From Acidilutibacter cellobiosedens (GTDB lineage: Bacteria; Bacillota; Clostridia; Tissierellales; Acidilutibacteraceae): a stretch of DNA of 64,000 nucleotides. Numbering within the stretch: position 1 is the stretch's first letter; every line of letters starts with the position of its first letter. A program made the position numbers and the translations under genes. Positions 26,288 through 35,514 of this stretch are shown piece after piece. The stretch covers positions 186,001 to 250,000 of the forward strand of contig NZ_CP035282.1 of the NCBI RefSeq assembly GCF_004103715.1, in the 5' to 3' direction. The notes under the pieces are model-generated. The model did not search any database. It saw only the letters and a program-made list of their open reading frames with translations, and was not told where the DNA came from.

Positions 26288-26295
26288 AAGGACCA

Positions 26296-26328
26296 GGCAT
26301 TTAAGAGAAATCTTAGGTGTCTTTTTTT
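26296..26328 (+). terminator. intrinsic terminator after the PcfB-like gene
   Basis: GGCATTTAAGA-GAAA-TCTTAGGTGTC, with wobble pairs, then seven T. Confidence 0.6.
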
Positions 26329-26348
26329 ATTGAGATGAGGTGAAGTGA

Positions 26349-27140
26349 ATGGATTTTGACTATTTTTACGGAAGAGATGCTGAAAGTTTTAGGTTTATCC
26401 GTTTGCCTATAGTTCTTATTGAAGATGAAAAGTTTAAAGGTCTATCAATAGATGCTAAAGTGCTTTATTCCATGTATCTATCAAGGAGTGCCTTATCTTA
26501 TAAGAATAACTGGATAGATGAAAATGGAAGAGTATATATCTATTTTACTGTTGAAGAAACAGCTGAACAACTAGGCTGTGGCATTAAAAAGGCAGTTAAA
26601 CTTATAAAGGATCTTGAAGAAATTGGGCTTATAAAAAAGAAAAGAGCAGGACAGGGTAATCCTACTAAAATTTATGTTAAAGATTTTATGAGTATTTTTA
26701 GAAATGGAAATCCTAGACTTGTCATAAGGGAAAATCAAGACTTGTCAAAAGGACAAGTCAAGAATGGTGATTTTGATAATTCTGGAATGGTCAAAAGGGA
26801 AAGTCTAGACTTATCAAAAAGACAACCTAACTATATAGAGAATAATAAGATTGATAAGAGTTATATTGATTTTAGTGGAAAACAGAAAAAAGGAACTTTC
26901 CTTAATGTAATTATTTCTGATGAAGAAGAAAGCAAATTAGAGGATAAGATTCCTAATCTAAATGATTATATTGAAAGATTATCAGCCTATATGCAAAGTA
27001 CAGGAAAAACCTATAAAGACCATGCTTCAACAATTATGACCTGGTATTTAAAAGATAAGAGAGAAGGAAAGCTTAAAAGTGAAAAAACCTATACAGGTGA
27101 TCCTTTAGACTATGAAAGCGAATGGAACTTAAATAATTAG
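26349..27140 (+). CDS. replication initiator, RepA_N family
   Basis: A 263-aa initiator. The N-terminal domain (FIRLPIVLIEDEKFKGLSIDAKVLYSMYL) is the winged-helix DNA-binding RepA_N domain known from theta-replicating plasmids and Tn1549-like elements. It allows replication of the excised circle. The middle holds two partial repeats (ENQDLSKGQ and RESLDLSKRQ); the C-terminal helical part ends near 27137. It probably works with the DnaC-like protein encoded 13 nt downstream. Confidence 0.9.
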   Translation: MDFDYFYGRDAESFRFIRLPIVLIEDEKFKGLSIDAKVLYSMYLSRSALSYKNNWIDENGRVYIYFTVEETAEQLGCGIKKAVKLIKDLEEIGLIKKKRAGQGNPTKIYVKDFMSIFRNGNPRLVIRENQDLSKGQVKNGDFDNSGMVKRESLDLSKRQPNYIENNKIDKSYIDFSGKQKKGTFLNVIISDEEESKLEDKIPNLNDYIERLSAYMQSTGKTYKDHASTIMTWYLKDKREGKLKSEKTYTGDPLDYESEWNLNN

Positions 27141-27153
27141 AGAGGTAGAGAAA

Positions 27154-28002
27154 ATGGAAGATAAAATAAAAACAATTGAAATTGATGGAGTTGAATTTTC
27201 TTTTAATGCAAATAAAGCCTTTGAAAAAGATGGACATGTTTACTGTAGACAGTGTGGTGAGCAAATAGATTCAGAACCACTTAGCTATCTTGGAAGTAAA
27301 AAAATAATATTTGGTAGAGGATGTAAATGTGATAGAGAAGAAGAAGCTAAAAGAAAAGATGAAGAAATGGCAAATCATATTAGAAGACTTAAGGAAGAAT
27401 GCTTTACTACCAGCAGAAACCTTATAAGTTGCGATTTTGATAAGGTTATAGAGCCTAAAAGACAGGAAGTTATTATAGGAAAAAACTTTGTTAAGAACTT
27501 CAAAGAATTATCAAAAGACAATAGTGGCCTTATATTTCATGGAAATGTAGGAACAGGAAAGACTTACCTAGCAGCTTGTATTGCAAATAAGGTTATAGAG
27601 GAGTATCAAATAAGAGTTAAGATGAGAAATATTCCTCAGATTATAAATGATATTGAAAAACGTGGCTTTGATATTGATAAGAATGAGTATTATAGGCGGT
27701 TATCTAGTGTATCCCTTCTTATTCTTGATGATTTTGGGATTGAAAGAAATACAGAATATGTAAATGAAATGGTCTATCAGATTATAAACACTAGGTATGA
27801 ATCAAAGAAACCAACTATTATTTCAACGAATATTCCTCTTGGTGTGATTATGAATGGAAGTAATGATATTGATAAGGAGAGGATTTATTCAAGGATTAGA
27901 GAGATGTGTATTCCTGTTAAGATTGCAGGAAAAGACATTAGAACAGAACTGGGAAGAAAAAAATTAAGAGAAACTAGAGACCTACTTTTAGGAGATAGAT
28001 GA
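27154..28002 (+). CDS. DnaC-like helicase loader ATPase
   Basis: A 282-aa AAA+ protein. The N-terminus has a small Cys cluster (CRQCGEQ and later RGCKC) that looks like a zinc module. Walker A is FHGNVGTGKTYLAACIANK (about residue 130) and Walker B SLLILDDFGIERN. It resembles DnaC/DnaI loaders and phage/ICE relatives that load the host helicase at an origin bound by RepA. RBS GAGAGG before the ATG. Confidence 0.88.
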   Translation: MEDKIKTIEIDGVEFSFNANKAFEKDGHVYCRQCGEQIDSEPLSYLGSKKIIFGRGCKCDREEEAKRKDEEMANHIRRLKEECFTTSRNLISCDFDKVIEPKRQEVIIGKNFVKNFKELSKDNSGLIFHGNVGTGKTYLAACIANKVIEEYQIRVKMRNIPQIINDIEKRGFDIDKNEYYRRLSSVSLLILDDFGIERNTEYVNEMVYQIINTRYESKKPTIISTNIPLGVIMNGSNDIDKERIYSRIREMCIPVKIAGKDIRTELGRKKLRETRDLLLGDR

Positions 28003-28012
28003 GGTGAGAGAA

Positions 28013-28735
28013 ATGTATAAAATAAAGGTATTTGAAAATAGAGAGTTTGGACAAATAAGGACAATATTAATTGACGATGAACCTTGGTTTGTTGGAAAAG
28101 ATATAGCAGAAGCTCTAGGGTATAAAAGACCAAGTGATGCTATAGCAAGCCATGTTTATGAAGGAGATAAGCTGAAACGGTGTTTTACAGTATCAGGTCA
28201 AGGAAGAAATATGCTAGTAATAAATGAGTCTGGAATGTATGCCCTTATCTTTGGAAGTAAACTTGAAAGTGCCATAAGGTTTAAGAATTGGGTAACAAGT
28301 GAGGTTCTTCCTTCAATTAGGAAATATGGGGGCTATTTTACTGGTCAAGAAGAAATGAATGATCAAGAACTTTTAGCAAGAGGCTATCTAGTAGCCTTAA
28401 GGCAAATAGAAGCAAGGACAGAAGAATTAGAAGGTCTTATTCCTAAAGGAGAGTTCTTTGACAGATTTATTTCCCTAGGAGATTGCACTTGCCTTAGGGA
28501 TACTGCAAAGGAATTAGGAATAGCTCAGAATAGGTTTATAAATATACTTATAGATAGAGGATACCTTTATAGAAATCAAAAGGGGAAGCTTAGATTTTAC
28601 TCAACTTCAGCTGATTACTTTAAACTTAAAGATTATATCAATAAATACAATGGAGAATCTGGAGTTTATACAGTAGTAAGACCAGAGGGAAGAGCATATT
28701 TTTTCTCTTTACTTAAAGAAATGGGAGAAATTTGA
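28013..28735 (+). CDS. BRO-N/KilAC antirepressor
   Basis: A 240-aa phage-type antirepressor. The BRO-N domain is clear (WFVGKDIAEALGYKRPSDAI and NESGMYALIFGSKLESA, then RFKNWVTSEVLPSIRKYG). The C-terminal part (LRDTAKELGIAQNRFINILI...GRAYFF) is KilAC-like. The best start is ATG 28013, 7 nt after GAGGTG; a GTG 9 nt earlier is open. Such proteins lift repression of mobile elements, so it may control the element's genes. Confidence 0.85.
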   Translation: MYKIKVFENREFGQIRTILIDDEPWFVGKDIAEALGYKRPSDAIASHVYEGDKLKRCFTVSGQGRNMLVINESGMYALIFGSKLESAIRFKNWVTSEVLPSIRKYGGYFTGQEEMNDQELLARGYLVALRQIEARTEELEGLIPKGEFFDRFISLGDCTCLRDTAKELGIAQNRFINILIDRGYLYRNQKGKLRFYSTSADYFKLKDYINKYNGESGVYTVVRPEGRAYFFSLLKEMGEI

Positions 28736-28755
28736 GGGAATAGGAGATGATTTTG

Positions 28756-29292
28756 ATGTTAATGTTAAATGAAAAAAGTTGTATTGACTGTGATGAGTTT
28801 GAATTTGATAAACACAGTGAAGAAATAGAAGAACTAATGGAAAAGCTAATACAACTAGAAGACTATGATTGTGTAGTGCTTCATAAATATATAGATTTAG
28901 CTCATAAGGACAGAGAAATGAAAGTTATAAATTCAAGCTTATGGGACATATACGAGTTAGTTGAATATGCAGATTTTAAAAATGGTGTAGATATTCTTAT
29001 TGATGATGAAGGATTCTTAAACCTATTAGTTTACGGACAGACCTATAGGATGGATGGAAATGATTATTTTATCAATTCTATTTTCAAAATTATCCCACGA
29101 GATAAAGACTGGAACTTTCTTGATATATCCGATTTTTTACTTGATGGAAAGGAAGTAAAATTTTCAGAAAAGCAGTTAGATAGAAAAAAGAAATCAACTA
29201 TAGAACTTCTTAATGAATATAAAGGGAAGGTAGATAAGATTTATCCTGTAAATAAGGAAGAAAAGAAAAAGGAAATAGGTGAGGAAAGATAA
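28756..29292 (+). CDS. hypothetical protein of the conjugative element
   Basis: A 178-aa acidic protein I do not recognise. I choose the ATG at 28756 because AGGAG lies 10 nt before it; an ATG at 28747 is too close. It contains EIEELMEKLIQLEDYDCVVL, ILIDDEGFLNLLVYGQTYR and a Lys/Glu-rich tail. It lies between the antirepressor and the coupling ATPase genes in the same direction. Confidence 0.65.
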   Translation: MLMLNEKSCIDCDEFEFDKHSEEIEELMEKLIQLEDYDCVVLHKYIDLAHKDREMKVINSSLWDIYELVEYADFKNGVDILIDDEGFLNLLVYGQTYRMDGNDYFINSIFKIIPRDKDWNFLDISDFLLDGKEVKFSEKQLDRKKKSTIELLNEYKGKVDKIYPVNKEEKKKEIGEER

Positions 29293-29319
29293 GGATCTCC
29301 AGGTTAAGGAGGTGGGGAT

Positions 29320-31107
29320 TTGAGTGTAATAGAAGAAATTAAAAAAGACATAAAGGATTTATTTCGTGTGCAAGATAGAAAGGCTTTTATTAAAAAGAAT
29401 ATACCTTATCTTGCTTTTTTCTATTTAGGAGATATTTTTTCTCGCCATGTAAATTCATATGTAGGAGGTGATGTAATTGACCGTATATTACAAGCGGTCA
29501 TGGAAATAGAAACAATGAGTTATCTTCCAAGTTTTTATCCAAGGGATTTACTTGTAGGTCTTATTCTAGCTGGAATAGTGAAGCTTATTCTTTATAGCAA
29601 GAGTAAAAATGCAAAGAAATTTAGACAAGGAGAGGAATATGGTTCTGCAAGATGGGGTAATGCAAAAGATATTGCTCCATATATGGATGATGATTTTAGG
29701 AATAATATTCTACTAACTCAAACTGAGAGAATTACTATGAATAGTAGACCAAAGACTCCTAAGTATGCAAGAAATAAAAATGTACTTGTAATTGGGGGTT
29801 CAGGTTCTGGGAAAACAAGGTTCTTTGTAAAACCTAATTTAATGCAATTACATTCAAGCTATGTAGTAACTGATCCTAAAGGAAGTTTACTTCATGAGTG
29901 TGGCAAAATGCTAGAAATGAATGGATATGAGATAAAAACTCTAAATACCATTAATTTTAAAAAGAGTATGAAATACAACCCCTTTGCCTATCTTAGAAGT
30001 GAAAAAGATATTCTTAAACTGGTTCAGACAATTATAGCAAATACAAAGGGGGATGGTGAAAAAGCAGGGGAAGATTTTTGGGTAAAGGCTGAAAGGCTCT
30101 ATTATACAGCCCTTATAGGATACATCTTTTATGAAACTCCTAAAGAGGAACAAAACTTTACAACCTTACTGGCCATGATAGATGCAAGTGAAGTTAGAGA
30201 AGAAGATGAAAACTTTAAAAATGCAGTAGATTATATGTTTGAAGCCTTGGAAGAAAAGGATCCTGACCATTTTGCAGTTAAGCAATATCGTAAATATAAG
30301 TTGGCAGCAGGAAAAACTGCTAAATCTATCTTAATTTCATGTGGTGCAAGATTAGCTCCTTTTGATATTAAGGAACTTAGAGAGCTAATGAGTGAAGATG
30401 AAATGGAACTAGATACCCTAGGGGATAGGAAGACAGCCTTATTCGTTATAATTTCAGACACAGATGATACTTTTAATTTTGTTGTATCACTAATGTATTC
30501 TCAGATGTTTAATTTACTCTGTGATAAGGCTGATGATGTATATGGAGGAAGACTTCCTATTCATGTAAGATGTCTTCTTGATGAGTTTGCAAATATTGGA
30601 TTGATTCCTAAATTTGAAAAACTTATAGCAACAATCCGTTCAAGGGAAATAAGTGCTTGTATCGTTTTACAGGCACAATCACAATTAAAGGCAATTTACA
30701 AGGATAATGCAGATACTATTATAGGTAACTGTGATACAACTTTATTCTTGGGAGGAAAAGAAAATGGAACTTTAAAAGAGATTTCTGAAACACTTGGTAA
30801 AGAAACTATTGACTTATTCAATACATCAGAAACAAGAAGTAATCAGAAGTCCTTTGGTCTTAACTATCAGAAAACTGGAAAAGAGCTTATGAGTAAAGAT
30901 GAACTCTTTGTAATGGATGGAAGCAAGTGTATTATGCAGCTTAGAGGTGTAAGACCTTTTCTTTCAGAGAAGTTTGATATTACAAAACATAAGAATTACA
31001 AGCTTTTAGAAGACTATGATGATAAGAATTACTTTGATGTTGAAGAGTATATGAAAAGGCAAGGTAAGGCAAGACTTAACAAGGAATCTATAATAACAAG
31101 GGTGTAG
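29320..31107 (+). CDS. VirD4-like coupling ATPase (CD1115 type)
   Basis: A 595-aa type IV coupling protein that hands the relaxase-DNA complex to the secretion channel. Two N-terminal hydrophobic segments (IPYLAFFYLGDIF, about residue 27; LLVGLILAGIVKLILY, about 80) anchor it. Walker A is VIGGSGSGKTRFF (about residue 157), Walker B VRCLLDEFANIG (about 418), followed by the SREISACIVLQAQSQLK segment typical of TraG/VirD4. The start is TTG with GGAGG upstream. Confidence 0.92.
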   Translation: MSVIEEIKKDIKDLFRVQDRKAFIKKNIPYLAFFYLGDIFSRHVNSYVGGDVIDRILQAVMEIETMSYLPSFYPRDLLVGLILAGIVKLILYSKSKNAKKFRQGEEYGSARWGNAKDIAPYMDDDFRNNILLTQTERITMNSRPKTPKYARNKNVLVIGGSGSGKTRFFVKPNLMQLHSSYVVTDPKGSLLHECGKMLEMNGYEIKTLNTINFKKSMKYNPFAYLRSEKDILKLVQTIIANTKGDGEKAGEDFWVKAERLYYTALIGYIFYETPKEEQNFTTLLAMIDASEVREEDENFKNAVDYMFEALEEKDPDHFAVKQYRKYKLAAGKTAKSILISCGARLAPFDIKELRELMSEDEMELDTLGDRKTALFVIISDTDDTFNFVVSLMYSQMFNLLCDKADDVYGGRLPIHVRCLLDEFANIGLIPKFEKLIATIRSREISACIVLQAQSQLKAIYKDNADTIIGNCDTTLFLGGKENGTLKEISETLGKETIDLFNTSETRSNQKSFGLNYQKTGKELMSKDELFVMDGSKCIMQLRGVRPFLSEKFDITKHKNYKLLEDYDDKNYFDVEEYMKRQGKARLNKESIITRV

Positions 31108-31180
31108 GTGAGAATATGAAGGTGAAGGTGAGAAGTCCCTCTTGAAAAAGTGGACAGCTAAGTTAATAGATTTGATTTAT

Positions 31181-31219
31181 AGCGATTGGATTAGAAAAAA
31201 AGTCCAGTCGCTTTTTTTA
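31181..31219 (+). terminator. intrinsic terminator used as group II intron target
   Basis: AGCGATTGGA and TCCAGTCGCT (one G-T pair) around a purine-rich loop, then seven T. The group II intron begins three bases after the T run. Confidence 0.85.
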
Positions 31220-31221
31220 TT

Positions 31222-33121
31222 GTGTGCCCAGCTTGGACAACAACTTAGTGGTGAAAGTCCACCACGGGCTTGGTAGTAGGAACCGTTAGCTAAAAGCAAG
31301 GGTGTCCGCAGTGATGTGGAATCCGAAGGAAGCTAGAGGCAAAGTCCCGAACTGACGAACAGAAACCATATAAGGCTGACTTAGAGCGGACGAGTTTGCA
31401 ATACAAAACAAAGTCCAATACTACCCGAACTCTATACAGTAAATATGGCAGTTACATGGGATGAAGGTTGTTGTTCTTACCTGGGGAGGTCTCATGGACA
31501 AGGGGAAACAGAGTAAGAACCTTGGTTGAAACAAGATTTATCATGAGAAGTCAGCAGATACCATAGTACCATGGAAATCTAGAGTTCATGGGAAGGGTTG
31601 AACTATAGGAGATGAAGTCAATGAAAATTACTGAGAACACGATTGAACGCAGAAAACAGAATAATGACACCATCACCAACCGTGGAGATAGTGTGGAACA
31701 TAAAGGCCACGGAAATGGGCAAAGTGTTTCAAGGATAATTGAAAAGGATGACATCAACACCAACAAACCAACAGAAAAGACTTTAGAACAAATTCTCTTA
31801 AGAGACAATATGAATAATGCCTATTTAAAGGTTAAAAGAAACAAAGGGGCAGGTGGAGTTGATAAAATGGAAATAGATGAACTTCTAGAACATTTAAAAA
31901 CTCACCGAGAAGAAATTTTAAAATCTTTACTGGAAGGTAGCTACAAACCATATCCTGTAAAACGGGTAGAAATACCCAAAGAAAACGGCAAAATTAGAAA
32001 ATTAGGAATACCAACATTAACAGATAGGGTAATTCAACAGGCAATACTACAGGTTTTAAGTCCCATATACGAGGAACAATTCGCAGACACAAGTTACGGA
32101 TTTAGACCCAATAGAGGTTGTCATGACGCACTAAAGAAATGTCAAGAATATGCAAATCAAGGATACTGGTATGTTATCGATATGGATTTAAAAAAATTCT
32201 TTGATACTGTAAATCAATCTATGCTTATAGAAATTCTATCAAGAACAATAAAAGATAATAGGGTAATATCCCTAATTCATAAATTTCTAAACGCAGGAAT
32301 TATGGACAGAGGAATGTTCATAAAAAGTGATGAAGGAGTACCCCAAGGGGGCCCCCTTAGTCCACTACTAGCAAATATTATGCTAAATGAACTAGACCAG
32401 AAATTAGATGAATGGGGCTATTTATATGTAAGATATGCAGATGACCTTTTAATATTTACAAAAAGTAAAAGGGCTGCTGAAAGGCAATATGAAAGAGCTA
32501 GTAAATATATAGAAGGAAAATTAAAACTTCAAATAAATAGAGAAAAGACTCAAATATCTAAATTAAGTCAAATAAGATATCTAGGATACGCCTTTTATAA
32601 ATATGGTGGAAAGTGCAGATTTAGAGTACATCCTAAAAGTATTAAAAGATTAAAGGATAAACTAAGAACTGCAACAGGTAGAAGTAATGGAATGAGCATA
32701 GAAGGAAGAAAAATAAAACTCAATCAAATAATAAAAGGTTGGGTACAGTATTTTAAATTAGCAGACATGAAAAGTATTATGCAAGATATTGATGAATGGT
32801 TAAGAAGAAGAATTCGTATGATAACATGGAAAAGGTGGAAGAAGGTTAAGACAAAAGGCGAAAACCTTCAGAAACTTGGAGTAGCTAAAAGGAAAGCATG
32901 GAAATGGGCAAATACAAGAAAAGGCTATTGGCACATAGCCAACAGCCATATACTTGCAACAACCCTAACTAATGCTAGGTTTGAAAAACAAGGATATTTA
33001 AGTTTTTATAAATATTACCTTGAAGTCAGAGTGTAAACTATGGAACCGCCGTATACGAGACCCGTACGTACGGTGGTGTGGGAGGTCAGTAAATAAAATA
33101 ATTATTTACTTCCTACCCGAT
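31222..33121 (+). mobile_element. group II intron with reverse transcriptase
   Basis: About 1.9 kb. The 5' end is GTGTGCCCAGC directly after a terminator, and the folded ribozyme region runs to about 31600. The RT gene lies in domain IV. Domain V is recognisable at 33043-33078 (ACCGCCGTA...TACGGTGGT) and domain VI at about 33090-33115; I place the 3' end at CCTACCCGAT (33121). Insertion after a terminator is the habit of group IIC introns. It splits no gene but separates the coupling ATPase from the SSB-like gene. Confidence 0.9.
31621..33036 (+). CDS. group II intron reverse transcriptase/maturase
   Basis: A 471-aa RT. RT motifs: NKGAGGVDKMEIDELL, VIQQAILQVLSPIYEEQFAD with SYGFRPNRGCHDAL, VIDMDLKKFFDTV, GVPQGGPLSPLLANIMLNEL, and the catalytic YVRYADDLLIF. 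The maturase X domain follows (QIIKGWVQYFKLADMKSIMQ). No HNH endonuclease domain is present. I start at ATG 31621, 9 nt after AGGAG. It promotes intron splicing and retrohoming. Confidence 0.94.
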   Translation: MKITENTIERRKQNNDTITNRGDSVEHKGHGNGQSVSRIIEKDDINTNKPTEKTLEQILLRDNMNNAYLKVKRNKGAGGVDKMEIDELLEHLKTHREEILKSLLEGSYKPYPVKRVEIPKENGKIRKLGIPTLTDRVIQQAILQVLSPIYEEQFADTSYGFRPNRGCHDALKKCQEYANQGYWYVIDMDLKKFFDTVNQSMLIEILSRTIKDNRVISLIHKFLNAGIMDRGMFIKSDEGVPQGGPLSPLLANIMLNELDQKLDEWGYLYVRYADDLLIFTKSKRAAERQYERASKYIEGKLKLQINREKTQISKLSQIRYLGYAFYKYGGKCRFRVHPKSIKRLKDKLRTATGRSNGMSIEGRKIKLNQIIKGWVQYFKLADMKSIMQDIDEWLRRRIRMITWKRWKKVKTKGENLQKLGVAKRKAWKWANTRKGYWHIANSHILATTLTNARFEKQGYLSFYKYYLEVRV

Positions 33122-33154
33122 TCATAAAAGAAAATGGGAGGCAAAGATTTAAAA

Positions 33155-33475
33155 ATGGCAACTTATAAAGAAAGAGAAATGAAAAATGTAACAGCCAACC
33201 TGGTAGGGGAAGTGAAAACATCTTACTTTGAATGGGATGGAGAAACAATTAATGTAACAAATTTTTCCCTTGTGGAAAAAAAGAACGGTAAAAGGCAATA
33301 TACAAACTGTTCAGCCTATGGCCAGTGGTCAGAAGTAGCAAAAGACCTTAAAGTAGGTGATCTTGTTCATGTTTATGGTTTCATTAAAACTAGAAAGAAT
33401 AATGACAAGGTTTATAGGAACTTCATTGTAAAGCATATGAATAAAATTGAAAAAGAAAATAAGGAGGAAAAATAA
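33155..33475 (+). CDS. SSB-like single-strand DNA-binding protein
   Basis: A 106-aa OB-fold protein; NLVGEVKTSYFEWDGETIN, NFSLVEKKNGKRQYTNCSAY and KDLKVGDLVHVYGFIKTRKN match single-strand-binding proteins without the acidic tail tip. The start is ATG 33155; GGGAGG lies 13 nt before it, and an ATG 21 nt earlier is open. It probably protects transferred single-stranded DNA. Confidence 0.8.
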   Translation: MATYKEREMKNVTANLVGEVKTSYFEWDGETINVTNFSLVEKKNGKRQYTNCSAYGQWSEVAKDLKVGDLVHVYGFIKTRKNNDKVYRNFIVKHMNKIEKENKEEK

Positions 33476-33476
33476 T

Positions 33477-33692
33477 ATGGCATTTTTTACAGAAGGAATA
33501 GCAGTTTTAAAAACATTAGTCTCAGCAATTGGTGCAGGTTTAGGGGCTTGGGGAGTAATTAATCTTATGGAGGGATATGGAAATGATAACCCAGGAGCAA
33601 AATCACAAGGAATTAAACAATTAATGGCAGGTGGGGGAATTGTGCTTATTGGAATGAAACTAATACCTTTACTTGCAAATACACTTAACTAA
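33477..33692 (+). CDS. Maff2-family small membrane protein
   Basis: A 71-aa protein with two hydrophobic helices (FFTEGIAVLKTLVSAIGAGL and GGGIVLIGMKLIPLLANTL) and the KSQGIKQLMAGGG motif of Maff2 proteins. AGGAGG lies 8 nt before the ATG at 33477. It is a small conjugation-channel component (VirB2/pilin-like position). It lies 1 nt after the SSB-like stop. Confidence 0.85.
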   Translation: MAFFTEGIAVLKTLVSAIGAGLGAWGVINLMEGYGNDNPGAKSQGIKQLMAGGGIVLIGMKLIPLLANTLN

Positions 33693-33710
33693 GAAAGAGG
33701 TAGATAAAAT

Positions 33711-34580
33711 ATGTTTGGGCTTTTCGATAAAATAACTGAGTTCTTTCAGGAGATTTTCATCGGAATTATCCAGGCAAATCTTGAAGCGATGTTCTTAGAT
33801 ATAAATAACAATGTAAGTCTTGTAGCTACGGAAGTCGGGAAAACACCAAGTGGCTGGAATGCAGAAGTATTCAGCTTTGTGAAGAATATTAATGACACTG
33901 TAGTTATTCCCATAGCAGGAATTATCATAACCGCCGTCTTGTGCATAGAACTCATAAATATGGTGATGGAAAAAAACAATATGCACTCTGATACTGATAC
34001 ATTCGATTTTTTCAAATATATTATCAAGATGTGGATTGCAGTATGGCTTGTAAGCAATGCTTTTACCTTCTCGATGGCAGTATTTGATGTATCACAGACA
34101 CTAGTAACTAAGGCGGCGGGAGTAATAAATACAAATGCAGTCCTGGATTCAATGGATGTGGCAGCAATGGTAGAGCATCTTAAAGATGAAAGCTTATGGA
34201 ATCTGATACTGATAGCCTTAGATACTTCACTTGTGAAGCTTTCAATACAGGTTGTATCAATCATAATCATAGTAATAACCTATGGAAGAATGATTGAAAT
34301 TTGCTTGTATAGCTCAGTATCAGCAATTCCATTTGCAACCATGGGAAATAAAGAATGGGGACAGATTGGAACAAATTATATCAAGGGATTATTTGCACTT
34401 GGGCTTCAGGGATTGTTTCTTATGATATGCCTTGGAATTTATGCGGTACTTGTAAAGACAATTCATGTAACCACAGATATTCATACCAGCATATTCGGAG
34501 TTCTTGGATATACGGTGCTTCTTGGAATTATGATGTTAAAGAGTGGAACAATTGCAAAGAGCATAATGAATGCTCATTAA
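33711..34580 (+). CDS. VirB6/TrbL-like channel protein (CD1112 type)
   Basis: A 289-aa polytopic membrane protein: hydrophobic stretches near residues 60-85 (VVIPIAGIIITAVLCIELI), 105-125 (MWIAVWLVSNAFTFSMAVF), 165-195, 225-250 (LFALGLQGLFLMICLGIYAV) and 265-280. It fits the inner channel protein of the conjugation machine. Codon use is more GC-rich and richer in ATC/GCG than neighbouring genes. Confidence 0.85.
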   Translation: MFGLFDKITEFFQEIFIGIIQANLEAMFLDINNNVSLVATEVGKTPSGWNAEVFSFVKNINDTVVIPIAGIIITAVLCIELINMVMEKNNMHSDTDTFDFFKYIIKMWIAVWLVSNAFTFSMAVFDVSQTLVTKAAGVINTNAVLDSMDVAAMVEHLKDESLWNLILIALDTSLVKLSIQVVSIIIIVITYGRMIEICLYSSVSAIPFATMGNKEWGQIGTNYIKGLFALGLQGLFLMICLGIYAVLVKTIHVTTDIHTSIFGVLGYTVLLGIMMLKSGTIAKSIMNAH

Positions 34581-34603
34581 AATATATTTAGGAGGAATGT
34601 AAT

Positions 34604-35047
34604 TTGGAACTTAAAAATAAGAAAGTAATAGCAGGTCTAGCACTTGCAGGAGTAGGTCTTATAGCTTCTGAAATTAAAAAGAAAAGGAAGGTAGATGAAC
34701 TTACAAAAAGGGTTTACTATACAGAGGATTTTTTAGAAGATCTTAATGAAAAAGCATGGAGCTTAAATAGGTCTATGAAGGAGATTGCCAAAGCTCATAA
34801 TAGCCTTATAAAAATGGCAACTGATGATTATGAAGACTTTGATGATAGAATCTATGAAATTGAAAATGAAATTGCTACTATCTATAGTCATCTTGCAGAA
34901 CTTGATAGGATTAAGAAAAACAGAAAAGGAGTGGATGATACTAGAATAATATTAAAAAGTAAATCTGATGAGTTAGAAGAAAGTATAGATGATAATGAAG
35001 AAAATGAAATAGGGCTTGGAGGAATAATAGAAAAGCTAATGGAATAG
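34604..35047 (+). CDS. coiled-coil protein of the transfer operon
   Basis: A 147-aa protein with an N-terminal hydrophobic stretch (VIAGLALAGVGLIAS) then a charged, probably coiled-coil remainder. TTG start with AGGAGG 8 nt upstream. I do not recognise a family. It lies between the VirB6-like and PrgI genes, so a membrane-anchored machine accessory is likely. Confidence 0.7.
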   Translation: MELKNKKVIAGLALAGVGLIASEIKKKRKVDELTKRVYYTEDFLEDLNEKAWSLNRSMKEIAKAHNSLIKMATDDYEDFDDRIYEIENEIATIYSHLAELDRIKKNRKGVDDTRIILKSKSDELEESIDDNEENEIGLGGIIEKLME

Positions 35048-35061
35048 AGAGGTGATAGAAA

Positions 35062-35514
35062 GTGGCTTATGTTCAGATACCTAAAGATTTGAGTAATGTT
35101 AAGACCAAAGTGGCACTCAATCTTACTAAAAGACAGCTTATTGGATTTGCGGTAGCAGGTCTTATTGGTATTCCAACATATCTAAAAACAAGGGGTGTAG
35201 TTGGAAATGACCTGGCTGTCTTTTTAATGATTATACTTACTATCCCTGTTTTCTTTGTGGTCTTTTATGAAAAAGATGGTCTTCCATGTGAGAAGTACCT
35301 TAGGTATGTATATCTTCATGAAAAATACCAGCCTAAAGTTAGGGTTAGTAAGGAAAAATTTATACAAATGAGGGAGGAGGAGCAAGATATAAATGGTAAA
35401 AAATCAGGTCCAGCAAAGAAATCTAGAAAAAAGAAAAAGACAGGAAGAAAAACTTCAAAAAAAGGAAAAAGAGTTAAAAAAGGCAGCAAGAGAAACAAAA
35501 AAATTAAAATCTAA
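35062..35514 (+). CDS. PrgI-family membrane protein
   Basis: A 150-aa protein. The N-terminus VQIPKDLSNVKTKVALNLTK and RQLIGFAVAGLIGIP with a second hydrophobic helix (LAVFLMIILTIPVFFVVFYE) is the PrgI (VirB3-like) form. It starts at GTG with GAGGTG upstream. The C-terminal 40 residues are extremely Lys-rich and overlap the VirB4 gene by 122 nt in another frame. Confidence 0.88.
   Translation: MAYVQIPKDLSNVKTKVALNLTKRQLIGFAVAGLIGIPTYLKTRGVVGNDLAVFLMIILTIPVFFVVFYEKDGLPCEKYLRYVYLHEKYQPKVRVSKEKFIQMREEEQDINGKKSGPAKKSRKKKKTGRKTSKKGKRVKKGSKRNKKIKI

Noticed and set aside
34355-34591. 78-codon frame overlapping the VirB6-like gene
   Set aside because: Out-of-frame shadow, Trp/Cys-rich, no RBS, inside a well-supported membrane protein gene.
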